DNA of 64,000 bases from Oxytricha trifallax. Lineage: Eukaryota > Ciliophora > Spirotrichea > Sporadotrichida > Oxytrichidae. Positions 23,641 to 35,550 of the stretch are shown one piece after another (within the stretch, counting starts at the first letter, position 1; each line of letters begins with the position of its first letter). The stretch lies in the NCBI GenBank assembly GCA_000711775.1, contig ARYC01002630.1, positions 1-64,000 of the forward strand, in the 5' to 3' direction. The notes beneath the pieces are model-generated. The model was not told the origin of the DNA. It saw nothing but the letters and a program-made list of their open reading frames with translations, and searched no databases. A program made the position numbers and the translations under genes.

Positions 23641-23642
23641 TA

Positions 23643-24314
23643 AAGGTTATCTGTTCACTCACCCAAGCCCCCTCCCCCATACCTAAACCAAGGCCCTCTC
23701 TATACCCAAACCGAGTCCCCTCCCCCACCTCCATAATTATTACTTCTTTTCATAACTAATTTCTTGTCCTACTGACTGATAATACATGTTATGCAATAAT
23801 TTTTATAAGAATAACTTATGTCCGTTGACCATTTAGAGTTGAACTAAGATATGAACATGTTTTAAAATCAACAAATTTTATGAATTTATAATATTTAGTG
23901 TTCTTAAATAGTGTATTTTTTATATGATAATATGATTATTTCTAACTAGCATACTATAATTTTTTATTTTTAATTGGGAAATATTTTTTTTTTACAAATA
24001 TGGTATGCTAGTTAGAAATAATCATATTATCATATAAAAAATACACTATTTAAGAACACTAAATATTATAAATTCATAAAATTTGTTGATTTTAAAACAT
24101 GTTCATATCTTAGTTCAACTCTAAATGGTCAACGGACATAAGTTATTCTTATAAAAATTATTGCATAACATGTATTATCAGTCAGTAGGACAAGAAATTA
24201 GTTATGAAAAGAAGTAATAATTATGGAGGTGGGGGAGGGGACTCGGTTTGGGTATAGAGAGGGCCTTGGTTTAGGTATGGGGGAGGGGGCTTGGGTGAGT
24301 GAACAGATAACCTT
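23643..24314. repeat. Perfect palindrome with C-rich/G-rich arms, about 670 bp
   Basis: The arms of about 313 bp (23643-23955 and 24001-24314) are essentially identical inverted copies around a loop of about 45 bp. The outer arm begins AAGGTTATCTGTTCACTCACCC and holds tandem-like C-rich blocks (CCCCTCCCCCAT, CCCCTCCCCCAC). In one strand these form four G-rich tracts that could adopt a quadruplex. No coding frame is present. The high arm identity points to recent origin or ongoing arm-to-arm correction. Confidence 0.9.
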
Positions 24315-24728
24315 ATTAATATTTTAATTAAGGATGAATGGGTTTATAGTTTAAATATTAGTAGTGTAAATAAATATATGTGAGGTCTGAGGGCAAATTT
24401 ATGATGGCATGTATAAGAATTTATTGATTTAATCTGAGTTATGGATGTGATGATTACAGGGATTTACTAAAGTCCTTTCATAATTTCACATAAATAGTAA
24501 TGCTACTTCATTAATCTTCATCTATTGTTAGGTCTTACTATCTATAAGCATTAAAGTAAAAGAGATATCATGTAAATTTAAGCATAAGTGACCCTTAAAA
24601 TTGTAGCAGCATCATTTTGATATCTTTAAATGAATATGCTTTTAAATACCTAATTTATTTCTCTTACCTAGAGAGGCTATGTCTCAACTCTAATTCTAAG
24701 GTTCACACTCTGCATAATCCATCTTTTA

Positions 24729-25223
24729 TTTAAAATATGTGTTATTTAGAACAAATCAAGCATTTAAAATGTTCTAATGAAACATATTTCCAAACAAAAC
24801 CACAATAATGAAATTTGATATTTTAAGTCTTTTTTGAATTCTTACTTATGCGATCCTAATTTAAAATATGCAACAAAATTTTATTCATTATTTCAAAAAA
24901 TTTAATTAAATTTGTTTGTAATTAAGATAATTAATTAATAATGTGAATGTTAAAGCCCTTAAAAAACTCTTTTATTTCACAGTTATATTTTAAGGGCTTT
25001 AACATTCACATTATTAATTAATTATCTTAATTACAAACAAATTGTAATTAAATTTTTTGAAATAATGAATAAAATTTTGTTGCATATTTTAAATTAGGAT
25101 CGCATAAGTAAGAATTCAAAAAAGACTTAAAATATCAAATTTCATTATTGTGGTTTTGTTTGGAAATATGTTTCATTAGAACATTTTAAATGCTTGATTT
25201 GTTCTAAATAACACATATTTAAA
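24729..25223. repeat. Palindromic repeat, about 495 bp
   Basis: The arms of about 235 bp are inverted around a short loop at 24966-24990, and GAATGTTAAAGCCCTTAA marks the inner arm. A few-base indel distinguishes the arms near 24905 and 25045. No gene is present. Confidence 0.88.
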
Positions 25224-25693
25224 TTAATTCATTTTCAACTATAATAAAAAATTAAAAATAGAATTTAGAATAAATTAAATAAATGTTCTTTAAAAGCACC
25301 ATCTTTTAATTTGATTAATGTAACCATTAAAACGCAAATTTACAAAACAAAATTGTGAAATTTAATTAAATAGTTTAGATTCATTTAAAATTATTGTAGA
25401 TAAACATTTAATTTAGATAAATAATTTTAATAATTTTATAAATTATATGATAAAAACTAAATGGTAATAATAATAATTTTTTTTTATTTAGAATTTTTTT
25501 GTCTTACTTCGCTAATTTAAATCTGCAACTTATATAATATGATTTATAAATATATTTTACTAGAAAGCTAAATTTTTTAAAATAAATAAAATTATATGAT
25601 TATTTTGAATTTAATGATTTCATCAAAGCTTCTAATTCAGGCTTAAATTTAAACATCATTAATGAAATATATGTAGTGATTGTGACATTTGTT

Positions 25694-26502
25694 AAGGTTG
25701 AATTTTTTTAGCGTAAGATAAATTTTAGATTAATCAACAATTTTGAATATATAAATTTGAACTAAAGACTTAAAATATCAAATAAGGGAAAATATAGAGA
25801 TTTGATAATGAAATTAGCTGCAAATATTTCGAAAAGTATAAATTGAAACTTTACAAGATATTCTGACAGTGTATATTCAGCGCATATGCGCTGATTTTTA
25901 TTTAGCGCAGACTGCGCTGAATTAAATCGAGGCTCGGTAGACATTTTTAAGGCCAAATAGCCGTTCTTAAATGATAAAGTCCCTGTGGGACTATAGTGTT
26001 TTAATTGTTAAATTCTTAATTAATAATAATATTTTAGTAATTATTAAATTTCCGCAATTTATTAAATTTAATAGTTATCACTAATGTGATTTCTTTAATG
26101 AGAAATTTGATTAAGTTAAAATATTTAATTTTTAATAAAAAATTAAAACTATATTACTAAAAATATTATTATTAATTAAGAATTTAACAATTAAAACACT
26201 ATAGTCCCACAGGGACTTTATCATTTAAGAACGGCTATTTGGCCTTAAAAATGTCTACCGAGCCTCGATTTAATTCAGCGCAGTCTGCGCTAAATAAAAA
26301 TCAGCGCATATGCGCTGAATATACACTGTCAGAATATCTTGTAAAGTTTCAATTTATACTTTTCGAAATATTTGCAGCTAATTTCATTATCAAATCTCTA
26401 TATTTTCCCTTATTTGATATTTTAAGTCTTTAGTTCAAATTTATATATTCAAAATTGTTGATTAATCTAAAATTTATCTTACGCTAAAAAAATTCAACCT
26501 TA
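25694..26502. repeat. Palindromic repeat, about 809 bp, with GC-rich hairpins in each arm
   Basis: The arms of about 350 bp begin AAGGTTGAATTTTTTTAGCG and are near-identical inverted copies around an AT-rich centre near 26098. Each arm carries two small GC hairpins, AGCGCATATGCGCT and AGCGCAGACTGCGCT, plus TCCCTGTGGGA, in an otherwise AT-rich background. A short ORF of 64 residues occurs identically in both arms (25762-25956 minus, 26239-26433 plus). It is probably a by-product of the arm identity and not a gene. Confidence 0.9.
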
Positions 26503-27739
26503 TCTCTATGAACTGTTTTTGAACAAGTCCAAGATATTTTACTCGCTTAATATCTTAGATATCTAAAATTGTGAATTTTATATCTCGCATTCACATTTTT
26601 AAACTTACCTCTTCAAACATAAAAAGCAAAAAAACCATTCTAAATCAGGAATTAAAAGCCTTTATTTATGCCATATTTATTTAATTTATTAATTTAAAAA
26701 TAATAAGTATCATTAAAACTTATATAAGCTTAATGAAAATAGTAAAAAAAGTAATTAATAATAAATTTTTCTTAAAAGAATTAATATAAAACTCATATTT
26801 TTTATAGTATATTTTTTTAATTAAATTTTTTTATTTATTATAATGATTATAACATCTCATTGAGGTTCATATTAAGCATTTTCCATTAAAATGAGTAAAA
26901 ATATTTTCAAAATTAAAGATTTAAATCTAACAAAGGAAGTCGAAATATCTTGGGGAAATTAATAAATATATCATTTAGATTATTTAAAATTAAATCGCTC
27001 TATCAATGTAGTTCTCACATATTCTTTATTATGCTTATTGCTTTGTAGAACCTTTTTTTCAATATATTTTATCTTTGTTTATAGGATTCTTATTCTTAAT
27101 TATAAATTAATTAAGAGAGTCAATAACCATGAAAACTACTTTAAAAAATATTATTTCAAACAAGTCTAATGTTGAGTATAAGATCACAATGAAATTTTGT
27201 AATGATTTTTTGACTCTTTTAATCAATGTTAAAGGTGCAATAATTTTCTTAATTTTATAGTCATTTTGTTGAAAAGTAATATTATGGCAATAAATTACTA
27301 AATTAGAAATGACTTCTTCGAGTTTATTTATGTCAAAATTAATTGGCTAAATTTTATATTATATTATTGATGGAATCTTTAAATCTATAGACAAGACGAT
27401 ATGATGATAAATCGTATTATAAGTTATTTAAAGTATTTTCTTTTTTTGAAAAAAACCTCACTTCATTGCAATCATCTTAATAAGCCTTTTTTTAAGAAAT
27501 GGATTTAGGTTAAACAATTTGAAAGATGATAAAATAATAATAAAAATATCAAGTATACAAAAATATAATCAATGAAGTTTAAGTATTTGTATAATATCAA
27601 TTATCAAGCAACCAAAGAAAGTATTGTTCTGTATATATAATTTCAACTAATCATCATCTTCCAAAGACTTTTGTATGTATCAAAATTTACATGTTAGGCA
27701 ATTGAAATTCTCCTTTATTATACAAGCTTTTAAACTTTA
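26503..27739. other. AT-rich spacer
   Basis: No gene was recognised on either strand in the ciliate code. Confidence 0.45.
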
Positions 27740-28365
27740 AAGGGGCAATACCTGAACTAATAATTTTTTTTAATTATAGCTTCGTCTCATAAATTTCCTT
27801 TGAAATGGTATGTCAAGGGTCAAAATGAATGATTTCGAGTCAAAAAATAAAATATTGTTACTCACTGATGTTTGATGTCGGTAAGAGCACAATTAGTTTT
27901 ACTTTTGTTATTTTTTGCAAGGAAAAATTTGAAAATCTTAAATTTTTAATAAATAAGCTATTTTATCAAAGAAATTTTAAATCAATTCAAAAGTAATTAA
28001 ATACCCTGAAAGTATTATTACTCAATTCAAAGTCATTAAAATAAATTATTTTCTATTATTTTAATGACTTTGAATTGAGTAATAATACTTTCAGGGTATT
28101 AAATTACTTTTGAATTGATTTAAAATTTCTTTGATAAAATAGCTTATTTATTAAAAATTTAAGATTTTCAAATTTTTCCTTGCAAAAAATAATAACAAAA
28201 GTAAAACTAATTGTGCTCTTACCGACATCAAACATCAGTGAGTAACAATATTTTATTTTTTGACTCGAAATCATTCATTTTGATCCTTAACATACCATTT
28301 TCAAAGAAGATTTCTGAGACGAAGCTATAATTTTAAAAAATGATTAGTTAAGATATTGACCCTTA
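27740..28365. repeat. Palindromic repeat, about 626 bp
   Basis: The arms start AAGGGGCAATACCTGAACTAAT on the left and match the complement of a slightly diverged right end (TTAGTTAAGATATTGACCCTT). Inner arms such as CGGTAAGAGCACAATTAG are identical, and the centre lies near 28046. Outer arms are more diverged than inner arms. No coding frame is present. Confidence 0.88.
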
Positions 28366-28550
28366 CTAGAAATCACTATTTTAAATCCCAATAAAATATA
28401 CTGTTGCAAGCTTTTCAATCATAATTTTAGTTGAGCTTGATTTTAGCTGCAGCAGCTTACAGTTTACTTAGTTAGCTTGAAGAAACATTTTCATAGAAAA
28501 GCTTATTGTGAATATAAAAAAAGAAAATAATTTAAGCAAGGGATAGCGCA

Positions 28551-29140
28551 AATGATTCTTAGATTCCTTAACCCACTAAACTGGCTTAATCGAATGTTGA
28601 ATTTTTTCTTAATAATTTCTTTAAAAAAACAAGTAATTAAATTAATTGATAATCATTATCATTATGGTTACAAGAGATCAGTTACAAGCTACAGCTAAAA
28701 AAAATTAAAGATTTAATAGAAATTTAAGGACATTTTTTCTTGACAAAATTTGATCTAAGCTTGCTGTAAAAAATCATTGGTAGTATTGAAGTTCCAAGAA
28801 TTCAATTTTTGACATGAGAAATTCAATATTCAATAATGTAAGAGCTGATGAACAAGAGGTAGGTTTCACTTTTAAGAATACCGGCTTCTACAAGTACTAC
28901 AAAACAACAAGAACGATATTGACCCTATAATTAAATAATAAATTTTAAGCCTAACAGTAAAAAAAGTCACACTTATGGAATCTTAACCTATCTTTATACT
29001 TATCTACCTAAGACAATCAAGCTATAAAAAATCAAAATGGTATATAGAAATCGAAATAATAATTATTTTAATTACTTTAAGGCGATTGCATACATAATAT
29101 TGAATTTTCTTTTAATTTTTAACTTTTTAATTGATATTAG
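28551..29140 (+). other. Possible coding fragments, unidentified
   Basis: Two plus-strand frames stay open in the ciliate code. One starts at ATG 28554 (MILRFLNPLNWLNRML) and runs to TGA near 28740. The other starts at ATG 28815 (MRNSIFNNVRADEQEVGF, then FKNTGFYKYYKTTRT) and runs to about 29135. The first part of the second frame, 28815-28930, has mixed codon use and reads like protein; the rest is AT-rich. They may be one or two MDSs or remnants of a mobile-element gene. No family was recognised. Confidence 0.3.
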
Positions 29141-29896
29141 TTTATTTCACTTGTTAAATTTTATTTATAAAATACATTTATTCCAATTCAACAATATGTT
29201 TAATATAATTAAATAAGCAAGCATTTAATATTCTTTAAAAAACAATTAATTTTGAGGTTATAAATTACTAAATTTATAAAATACATATATAGAATATTTA
29301 AATATAATTTAAAATTATTAAATTATAGTTAAAAATTTATAAAATTTACAAATACTGAGGTTAAAAGGACTTGGATAAAATTGCAGTATAAAAGGATAAA
29401 ATACGTAAAAGTATATATAATATAGATTATATTACTATAAAAAAGCAGATCTTACCATTTTTATTTTTCTCCCTCATAATTCTGTGAATTAGTTAATTTT
29501 TATTCCCTTTTTATTAGGAAGAAGTTTAATCTAAAATTCTTTTGAAAAACCTAAGTCGGTGTCAATCGTTAAAAAAAATTAAAAATCCTCCAAAATTTTA
29601 AGAAAGTGTTAAAATAATTTTTTATTATTAAAAATCATAAAATACCTTAATAAGTTAGACAATTTATGGTGAATTTTAAAATTTAATTCCTTCATTGCAA
29701 TTTGGGTTTTTTACGGGTACAGTTTCTTAATAAATTAAATAAGAATTATTAAATGTATCTCACTTCAATATAAGAAATAATTTGCTTTTAAAAATACAAC
29801 TATATAATTTTTTATGAAAATATTATCCTAATCACAATAAGTATATTTTATAGCCTATTACAATTAAAGTCTTTCAAAATATCATTAATTGACATA

Positions 29897-31138
29897 CAAA
29901 ACCCAAAAATCTTTTAGTAGATTGAGTATTTAAATAATAATAGTATACAATTAACGCGTACTTTATTAAAATTTTAACATAGTTTATGAAAAGGAATAGG
30001 GTTTAAATGAAGTGTAAATTAGTGTGTTAGTAGAGGTTTTTTATTTTTACTTGGTCATATGTAAGGTCTGCACTATAGTTAGGCTTAATGTTTATCTACT
30101 CAGCGATATCTTTCATTTTACTTTTTATCTTATTCTAATATAGATATTGCTTATTCTCTGCTTATAATCTTTTTCTCTCTTACAGCTATAGTAATCGTTT
30201 CTTGTCATTTTTTCGCATTCGGCAATAATTGCAGCTAGAGCCCATATATCCCACTTAAAATCACAATCTATCAAAATTCCTCTCTTTCTGGAAAGTATCC
30301 AGGAGTACTACAAACGTTGCCAAGTAATGTAGCTTCAACACTATATGATCTATTGAAATCAATTATCACTACTCTGAGAGATGAAAAGTCAAGCATAATA
30401 TTCTCAGGCTTTAAGACTCTATGAACATACCCCAAAGTGTGCAGCTCTTCAATGCCTTTGCAAACACTTGTAAGATAAGAGGTAACTACTTTGGTATCCT
30501 TTAATCTTAAATGAAGTCTCTTAAAGTCATTTAATATAAAGGGAGACAAAAAGCTACAAAATTTTGAGCAAGCTAAACAGCATCTAGCTTTATTATAAAT
30601 CTGCTGTGTCTATCTCTTGACTTAGTTAGAGCTTGGTATTCATTAAGAATTCCATTTGATAATTTTTATCGCATTTAAAGTAGTTGAATGGATAAATCTG
30701 TAAGAGAGCTGCTTATCATTTATGGCTTGTTTTCTCAAACTTTTCCTCAAGTAAAAGGTAACTTCCCTCATATTTCAAAGTCAATTAAATTGAAAATTGG
30801 AAACTTTAATGCTTTTATTTTCAGAGTGATTTACTATCTGAGAAGATGGGAGGTCTCTCACTGCTTTAATTAGCTTATTTTCTTTCTTAACTCTTTGTTA
30901 AAATATTCTAAAGGGTCTCGTGTCGTTTTTTTATGTAAGAAGACCTCACAGTTCTCACTATCTTTAACTTCGAACTTCGAACTTCTTTACCCAGAACTTA
31001 CATATTAACAATATTTATAATATTTGTACATTGTTACCCTGCATTAAACCCTTTAAGAACCCTAATATTGCTTGCCAAAATAGTCTACTATTTATGAATA
31101 AAAATTTAATCAAACTGTTGAAAGTGTTTGGGATTTTG
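29897..31138. mobile_element. Shrunken TBE remnant
   Basis: It begins with a worn CAAAACCCAAAAATC and ends near TGTTTGGGATTTTG, both alignable to TBE ends. Between them is only kinase-gene sequence on the minus strand. The 22-kDa and transposase genes are absent, so this is an internal deletion derivative about 1.24 kb long. The right end is a weak match. Confidence 0.6.
30060..30980 (-). pseudogene. TBE 57-kDa kinase fragment
   Basis: A kinase-domain fragment of 92 residues (30271-30549) is open. It includes a LHTLGYVHRVLKPENIML catalytic loop, in which Asp of HRD has become Val, then VVIIDFNRSYS and CSTPGYFPEREEF. The HRD change would abolish phosphotransfer. Flanking sequence to about 30980 aligns loosely with the N-lobe and finger region, with stops. 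The IDFN motif is again conserved. Confidence 0.75.
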
Positions 31139-31179
31139 ATTACCCCTTTAAATTAATCCTGGAATGTAATTTAGCATGA

Positions 31180-31660
31180 TGCTATTTACTAAGGAGAAAT
31201 TTATGTAGCTTTTAGGCTTCCATTACTGTAATTGACATACAGAGGATTCTTATCTGACAATAGATGCTAAACTAGTTAATGGAGCTTATAGTCTATGAAA
31301 AGAAGATTTGATAAACTTGGGTATATAAATAGAGTTAAATGCATAAAATATCATGATTTATTTCAACTTTAAGAGTGTAAATTAGCAATTTCAACAGAAG
31401 TCAAAGAGTGCATGGTTCTGAATTATAAATTATATTAGTGGCTCAGGGATATTTCTAAAAACAAGATTTGAATGACGGAAAATCTGCTTAGTAAATATAT
31501 GAACTTTAGCAATAATAATAGAGAGGAATAAGACAGGAAACAATTTTTTTAGCTACAAATTGATAGAGATTATAAGCAAAAATTATACAAAATATTGAAA
31601 GGCGTAAAATTACTGGGTCTATAAGAGAGATAACCTCTTAATATTTTTTCATCAAGCCGA
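31180..31660 (+). pseudogene. Decayed coding segment, unidentified
   Basis: On the plus strand, stretches such as EDLINLGIQIEL (near 31285) and a Lys-rich piece with IDRDYKQKLYKILKGVKLLG (31560-31620) are open with TAA/TAG read as Gln, broken by a few TGA codons. It could be a diverged transposon gene or an old MDS. No motif allows a family call. Confidence 0.25.
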
Positions 31661-32645
31661 TTAAAATAACTAAACAAAAATATAAAAAATCAACATCATC
31701 TAGAATAATTAAATTAAAGGAAATTTGTCAAAGGCTAAAATATTTTATTAAATTAAAGTTATTAAAAAGATATAATGTTCGCAAAAGACTCTTTGCTATC
31801 CATATGTAACAACCTTGATTATATTTTATTATAAATAAAAAATGAATAAATATAAATAAAAATATAATATACATTAAGTAATTTTACTTTCTTAATTATA
31901 AAATATTCAAGAAGTCAAATTATTTATACTTTATGCAATTTTTATTTAATTTATATTAAATGATTTATTTAAATATACAAAAGATAATAGAAAGGTACTA
32001 TAATATAAATAAAATTACTGTTTCATCATTTTCCTGATTAAAGTAGAATTTAAGCAAACTCCTATACGATATATAATAAAAGAAGTCGCTGCATATTTAA
32101 AACTCTAAATTATTTAAAAGTAAATATAGCTGCATTTAGTTTTAAAGAAGGGATTGTTATAAATTTAGAAGAAAGAATTTTTAAACCATATATAAATTCA
32201 GTCACAATAGGATAAAAGAATTATTATATAAAAAGCTTAAATTACATCGAACTAAATAAGTAAGCGATAAATTTATATTGATTATTTTATATATTTGATT
32301 GATTATGTATTTAACTATTTAAATATTATTATTGTCCTAAGAAGCAAAAATATATAACTCTTACAACTTCGTTACATTTAATATATTTATATTAATCAAA
32401 TTGTTAAAAATATCAATTAGAAAGTGTTACTCTAAAATGAAATTATTCTCTAGGAATATTAAAATTTATCACATTTTATGATATGAATTTCTTTATTCAA
32501 AACAGAGATCATATTATTTTTGTGTCCAATTTTCTTAATTTTAATAACTTTTATACTAACAAGCTGGTGATATAATTTTTTTAAAAAGAGACCGATTTGA
32601 CTTTCAAATATTATGATTGCGCTTTAATTTGACCGATTAAAATTA
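31661..32645. other. AT-rich spacer
   Basis: No gene or element end was recognised. Confidence 0.45.
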
Positions 32646-33480
32646 TTATAAAAATACAATTGAATTGGGAAAATAAGATAAATAAATTAATTATTCGTAT
32701 TTTAAATATATTTACTGCGACTAAATACAAAAGGTTGTAGATCAATTTTGAGAGAGGACACTTCCCGTTATGTTACAGAGATCTCACCGTTTCTTCAATA
32801 TCTCATGCTCTTAAGACTTTCGGTACTGATCTGTGACTTAACTGATTTGATCGATTTGACCGTATATATTTATGCCATTGAAGGGCAACTTTTTCTTTGA
32901 ACTCTTCTATACTTTAATCAGATCAATCAGATGGCATCGGGCCTCATAAGCCTCTCTATCTATCTCTTGAAGTTTTTCTAATAGAAAAGAGTTAGTAGTT
33001 ATTACTACTACGCTTTCTACATATTCTAAAGAGACATCCTCATACTTTACTTCTGTAGAGTGGCAACTCCCCTCTAGCAATCTTTTCATTTTAGCAGTAA
33101 TTATAATATTTAAATCGTTTAATATAATTAAATACTTAAGTATACTTATTTGACTCATTTGACAAAAAAGAATAAACGGTCAAATCTGTCAAATTTCAGT
33201 AAATGCTTTAATAATTAATTTAATTAGACTAATTAAGTTGACTCATTTGATCAAAAATATATACGGTCAAATCGATCAAATCGGTCAAGTCACAGATCAG
33301 TAATGAAAATCTTATGAGAATGAGATATTGAAGAAACTGTGTGATCTCTGTAACATAACGGTAATTGTCCACTCTCAAATTTGATCTACAAGCTTTTGTA
33401 TTTAGTGGCAGTTAATATATTTAAAATACGAATAATTAATTTATTTATCTTATTTTCCCAATTCATTTGTATTTTTATAA
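32646..33480. mobile_element. F1 foldback element, large form (835 bp), with coding loop
   Basis: The outer ends are TTATAAAAATAC and its inverse, flanked by TA (32644-32645 and 33481-33482). Like the other F1 copies, the subterminal part carries GATTTGGGAAAAT-like (here GAATTGGGAAAAT) and GCCACTAA-like blocks. The arms (about 32646-32870 and 33245-33480) are inverted copies with modest divergence. The loop of about 370 bp holds an open minus-strand coding segment (32880-33160). Motifs of the type TTTGACC/TTTGATC are repeated near the inner arm ends. Confidence 0.75.
32880..33160 (-). CDS. Coding block (probable MDS) inside an F1 foldback
   Basis: The minus strand is open through the loop in the ciliate code, giving about 90 residues with protein-like composition. 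It includes VEYEDVSLEYVESV-type and SFLLEKLQEIDREAYEARCH stretches, then LPFNGI. It is mostly helical in appearance and has no recognised domain. A TGA occurs only further on, in the left arm. It may be an MDS of an unidentified gene or cargo of the element. Start and end cannot be fixed without the macronuclear sequence. Confidence 0.45.
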
Positions 33481-33482
33481 TA

Positions 33483-34848
33483 ATTTTTAATCGTATTAAT
33501 AAATTCAATATATAAAAAAAATATTAAAACATAAACCTGCATTTTAATTAAATAACAGAGAAATCTAATAATTTAAGCGATTTTTGTTAAATAAACATCC
33601 TGCTCTGTATTAGAATTACAGAAAATAGATTCCGCAAACTCATTAAAAAAGGAATAAAGCATAGATATATATTATATAATTGTAAATGCGATTACAATGT
33701 CAACCAAAGCTATAAAATTCTTAAACCAGAAAATACTACAAAAAATGATTGAAAGATTGGTTATTGAGTATTAAAATGAATCTTATTTCACTTTGAATTA
33801 TTTATTTATATATATATTATAATTTCAATTTCCCAAATCAAAGGTATTCCTACTGTATTTATATTTATTTCATTTCCAAAGTATAAATATAATTTATCTT
33901 ATAAATTAAATCTTAAGACGTGAAAAATATATTTTCTCATTTGATTATAATTTTATACCATTTATATCATGTTATGAATTATAAAAGAGGTTTATATTAT
34001 TGCTAAATACTGGTTATCATATATTTTATCCAATTTTAATTAATAATTTAATATGGGGAAGTTTCTTTACTCTGAAAAAAAAAGATTCCTTCTCCCTATT
34101 GAAGTTCCCTTGCCATATTAAAATCATGTAATTTTTATCACTTTTTAAGAATCTTTTTCAATAACTAATGAACCAATAATACATTTTGAACATCTTTTAA
34201 CCCATAATCTAAAAATAAATTTTAATAATTTATGAAAGTCCCACTTATTCATACAATTTAAGCATCAATATGGTATCTATTATTTAAAAAGATAAGGAAA
34301 ATTTTCTAAACTTTAAACTTATTTTATTAGCAAAAATTGTTTGTTATTGTTTGAGAAAAAATTAAGTATCTATAAGTATTTTCTCATTTGTTTTTGGCAA
34401 TAAAATAAATTATAATATTTAGGACAGGAAACTATATATTTAAATCATATACTTGTAACAAGAAATCAGAATTGAGGTGTGAAATTGGCAAATTGTATGA
34501 TGAGACCAATTGCATCTCAGTCAATCATAATAATTAAATATTATTTAATATATAAATAAAAATATCTACTTAAGGATAAGTTTAATCATAATTTAATCCC
34601 AAATAATAAACACTGGCAAATTTGACCATAAATTTAAAATTTTTAATCGTAGTCATCAATTGATACTCATTTTTATATACATAATTTTTACAATTTAGTA
34701 ATTAGCAGATTTAAATAAAAATAATACCCTTAAGTTATAATATAGTAAAAGGTCACTCCAGAATTTCAAATCTTCTGTAATTTTATAAAAATACTTTTAA
34801 GTTAAAAAAACGATACATAATAATTACTTTATATATGCTATATTTATA
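33483..34848. other. AT-rich spacer with one stray F1-like end
   Basis: At 33827-33856 the string CCCAAATCAAAGGTATTCCTACTGTA matches the inverted F1 terminus, but no partner end was found within 1 kb on the left. It is probably a relic. Nothing else was recognised. Confidence 0.45.
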
Positions 34849-35494
34849 AAAGTTTTGGGTGGTACCTGTCTCACACCCCACACTATAATATTTTATTTAA
34901 ATAAAAGCAGAATTTTTATTACAAACCAAAATTGGGTGGAAAATCACGAATTTAATAATTTAAAACCTTTTGGGAACTCCTAGAGGTAATATGACTTTGA
35001 AAAATTTATTTATCTATCATAAAATTACAAATATAAATCGTTAATATAGGATAATTTTTTGGTGATTTTTCCTCCAATAACTTTCGCTTCTTAACTTTTA
35101 ATAACATTTGGACAGAAACTTTGAGACAACTTATTCTGATATTTGGAGTGACAAAAACATATTGTTCATAAAATAATTGATTATTCACTTTATTACAACT
35201 TAATTCAATTTTAAATAGACTCCAAGTTTAAGTACAAATGAATTATAAGTTAAGGAGTGAAAGTTATTGGAGGAAAAAATCACCAAGAAAATATAATAAA
35301 TCAACTATTTATATTTGTAATTTAATGATAATTCATTAAATTTTTCAAAGTCATTTTACTTCAAATTGTTACCAGAGATTTTAAATTATTAAATTCGTGA
35401 TTTTCTACCCAAATTTGACTTTTTATATAATTTCTGTTTATATTTTTACTATAATAAAAGTAAGGGGTGTGAGACAGGTACCCCCAAAGTTTTT
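34849..35494. repeat. Foldback element with GGTACCTGTCTCACACCCC ends
   Basis: The terminal inverted repeats read TGGTACCTGTCTCACACCCC on the left and GGGGTGTGAGACAGGTACCCC on the right. The arms continue inward to a centre near 35170 with moderate divergence, and share GGTGATTTTTCCTCCAATAA-type sequence. Total length is about 646 bp. The short ORF at 35006-35188 is within an arm and is not a gene. The ends differ from the F1 family. Confidence 0.8.
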
Positions 35495-35550
35495 AATTGA
35501 TAATTTGTGTATTTAAGGCAATTTATTTTTTATCCTTTTGTTGTTTATTA

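Noticed and set aside
25762..26433. Identical 64-residue ORFs in both arms of a palindrome
   Set aside because: The identity follows from the palindrome. Half of the ORF is formed by GC hairpins and the rest is AT-rich; no start context or motif supports a gene.
35006..35188. 60-residue ORF on the minus strand
   Set aside because: It lies within the arm of the 34849-35494 foldback, and the other arm does not preserve the frame.
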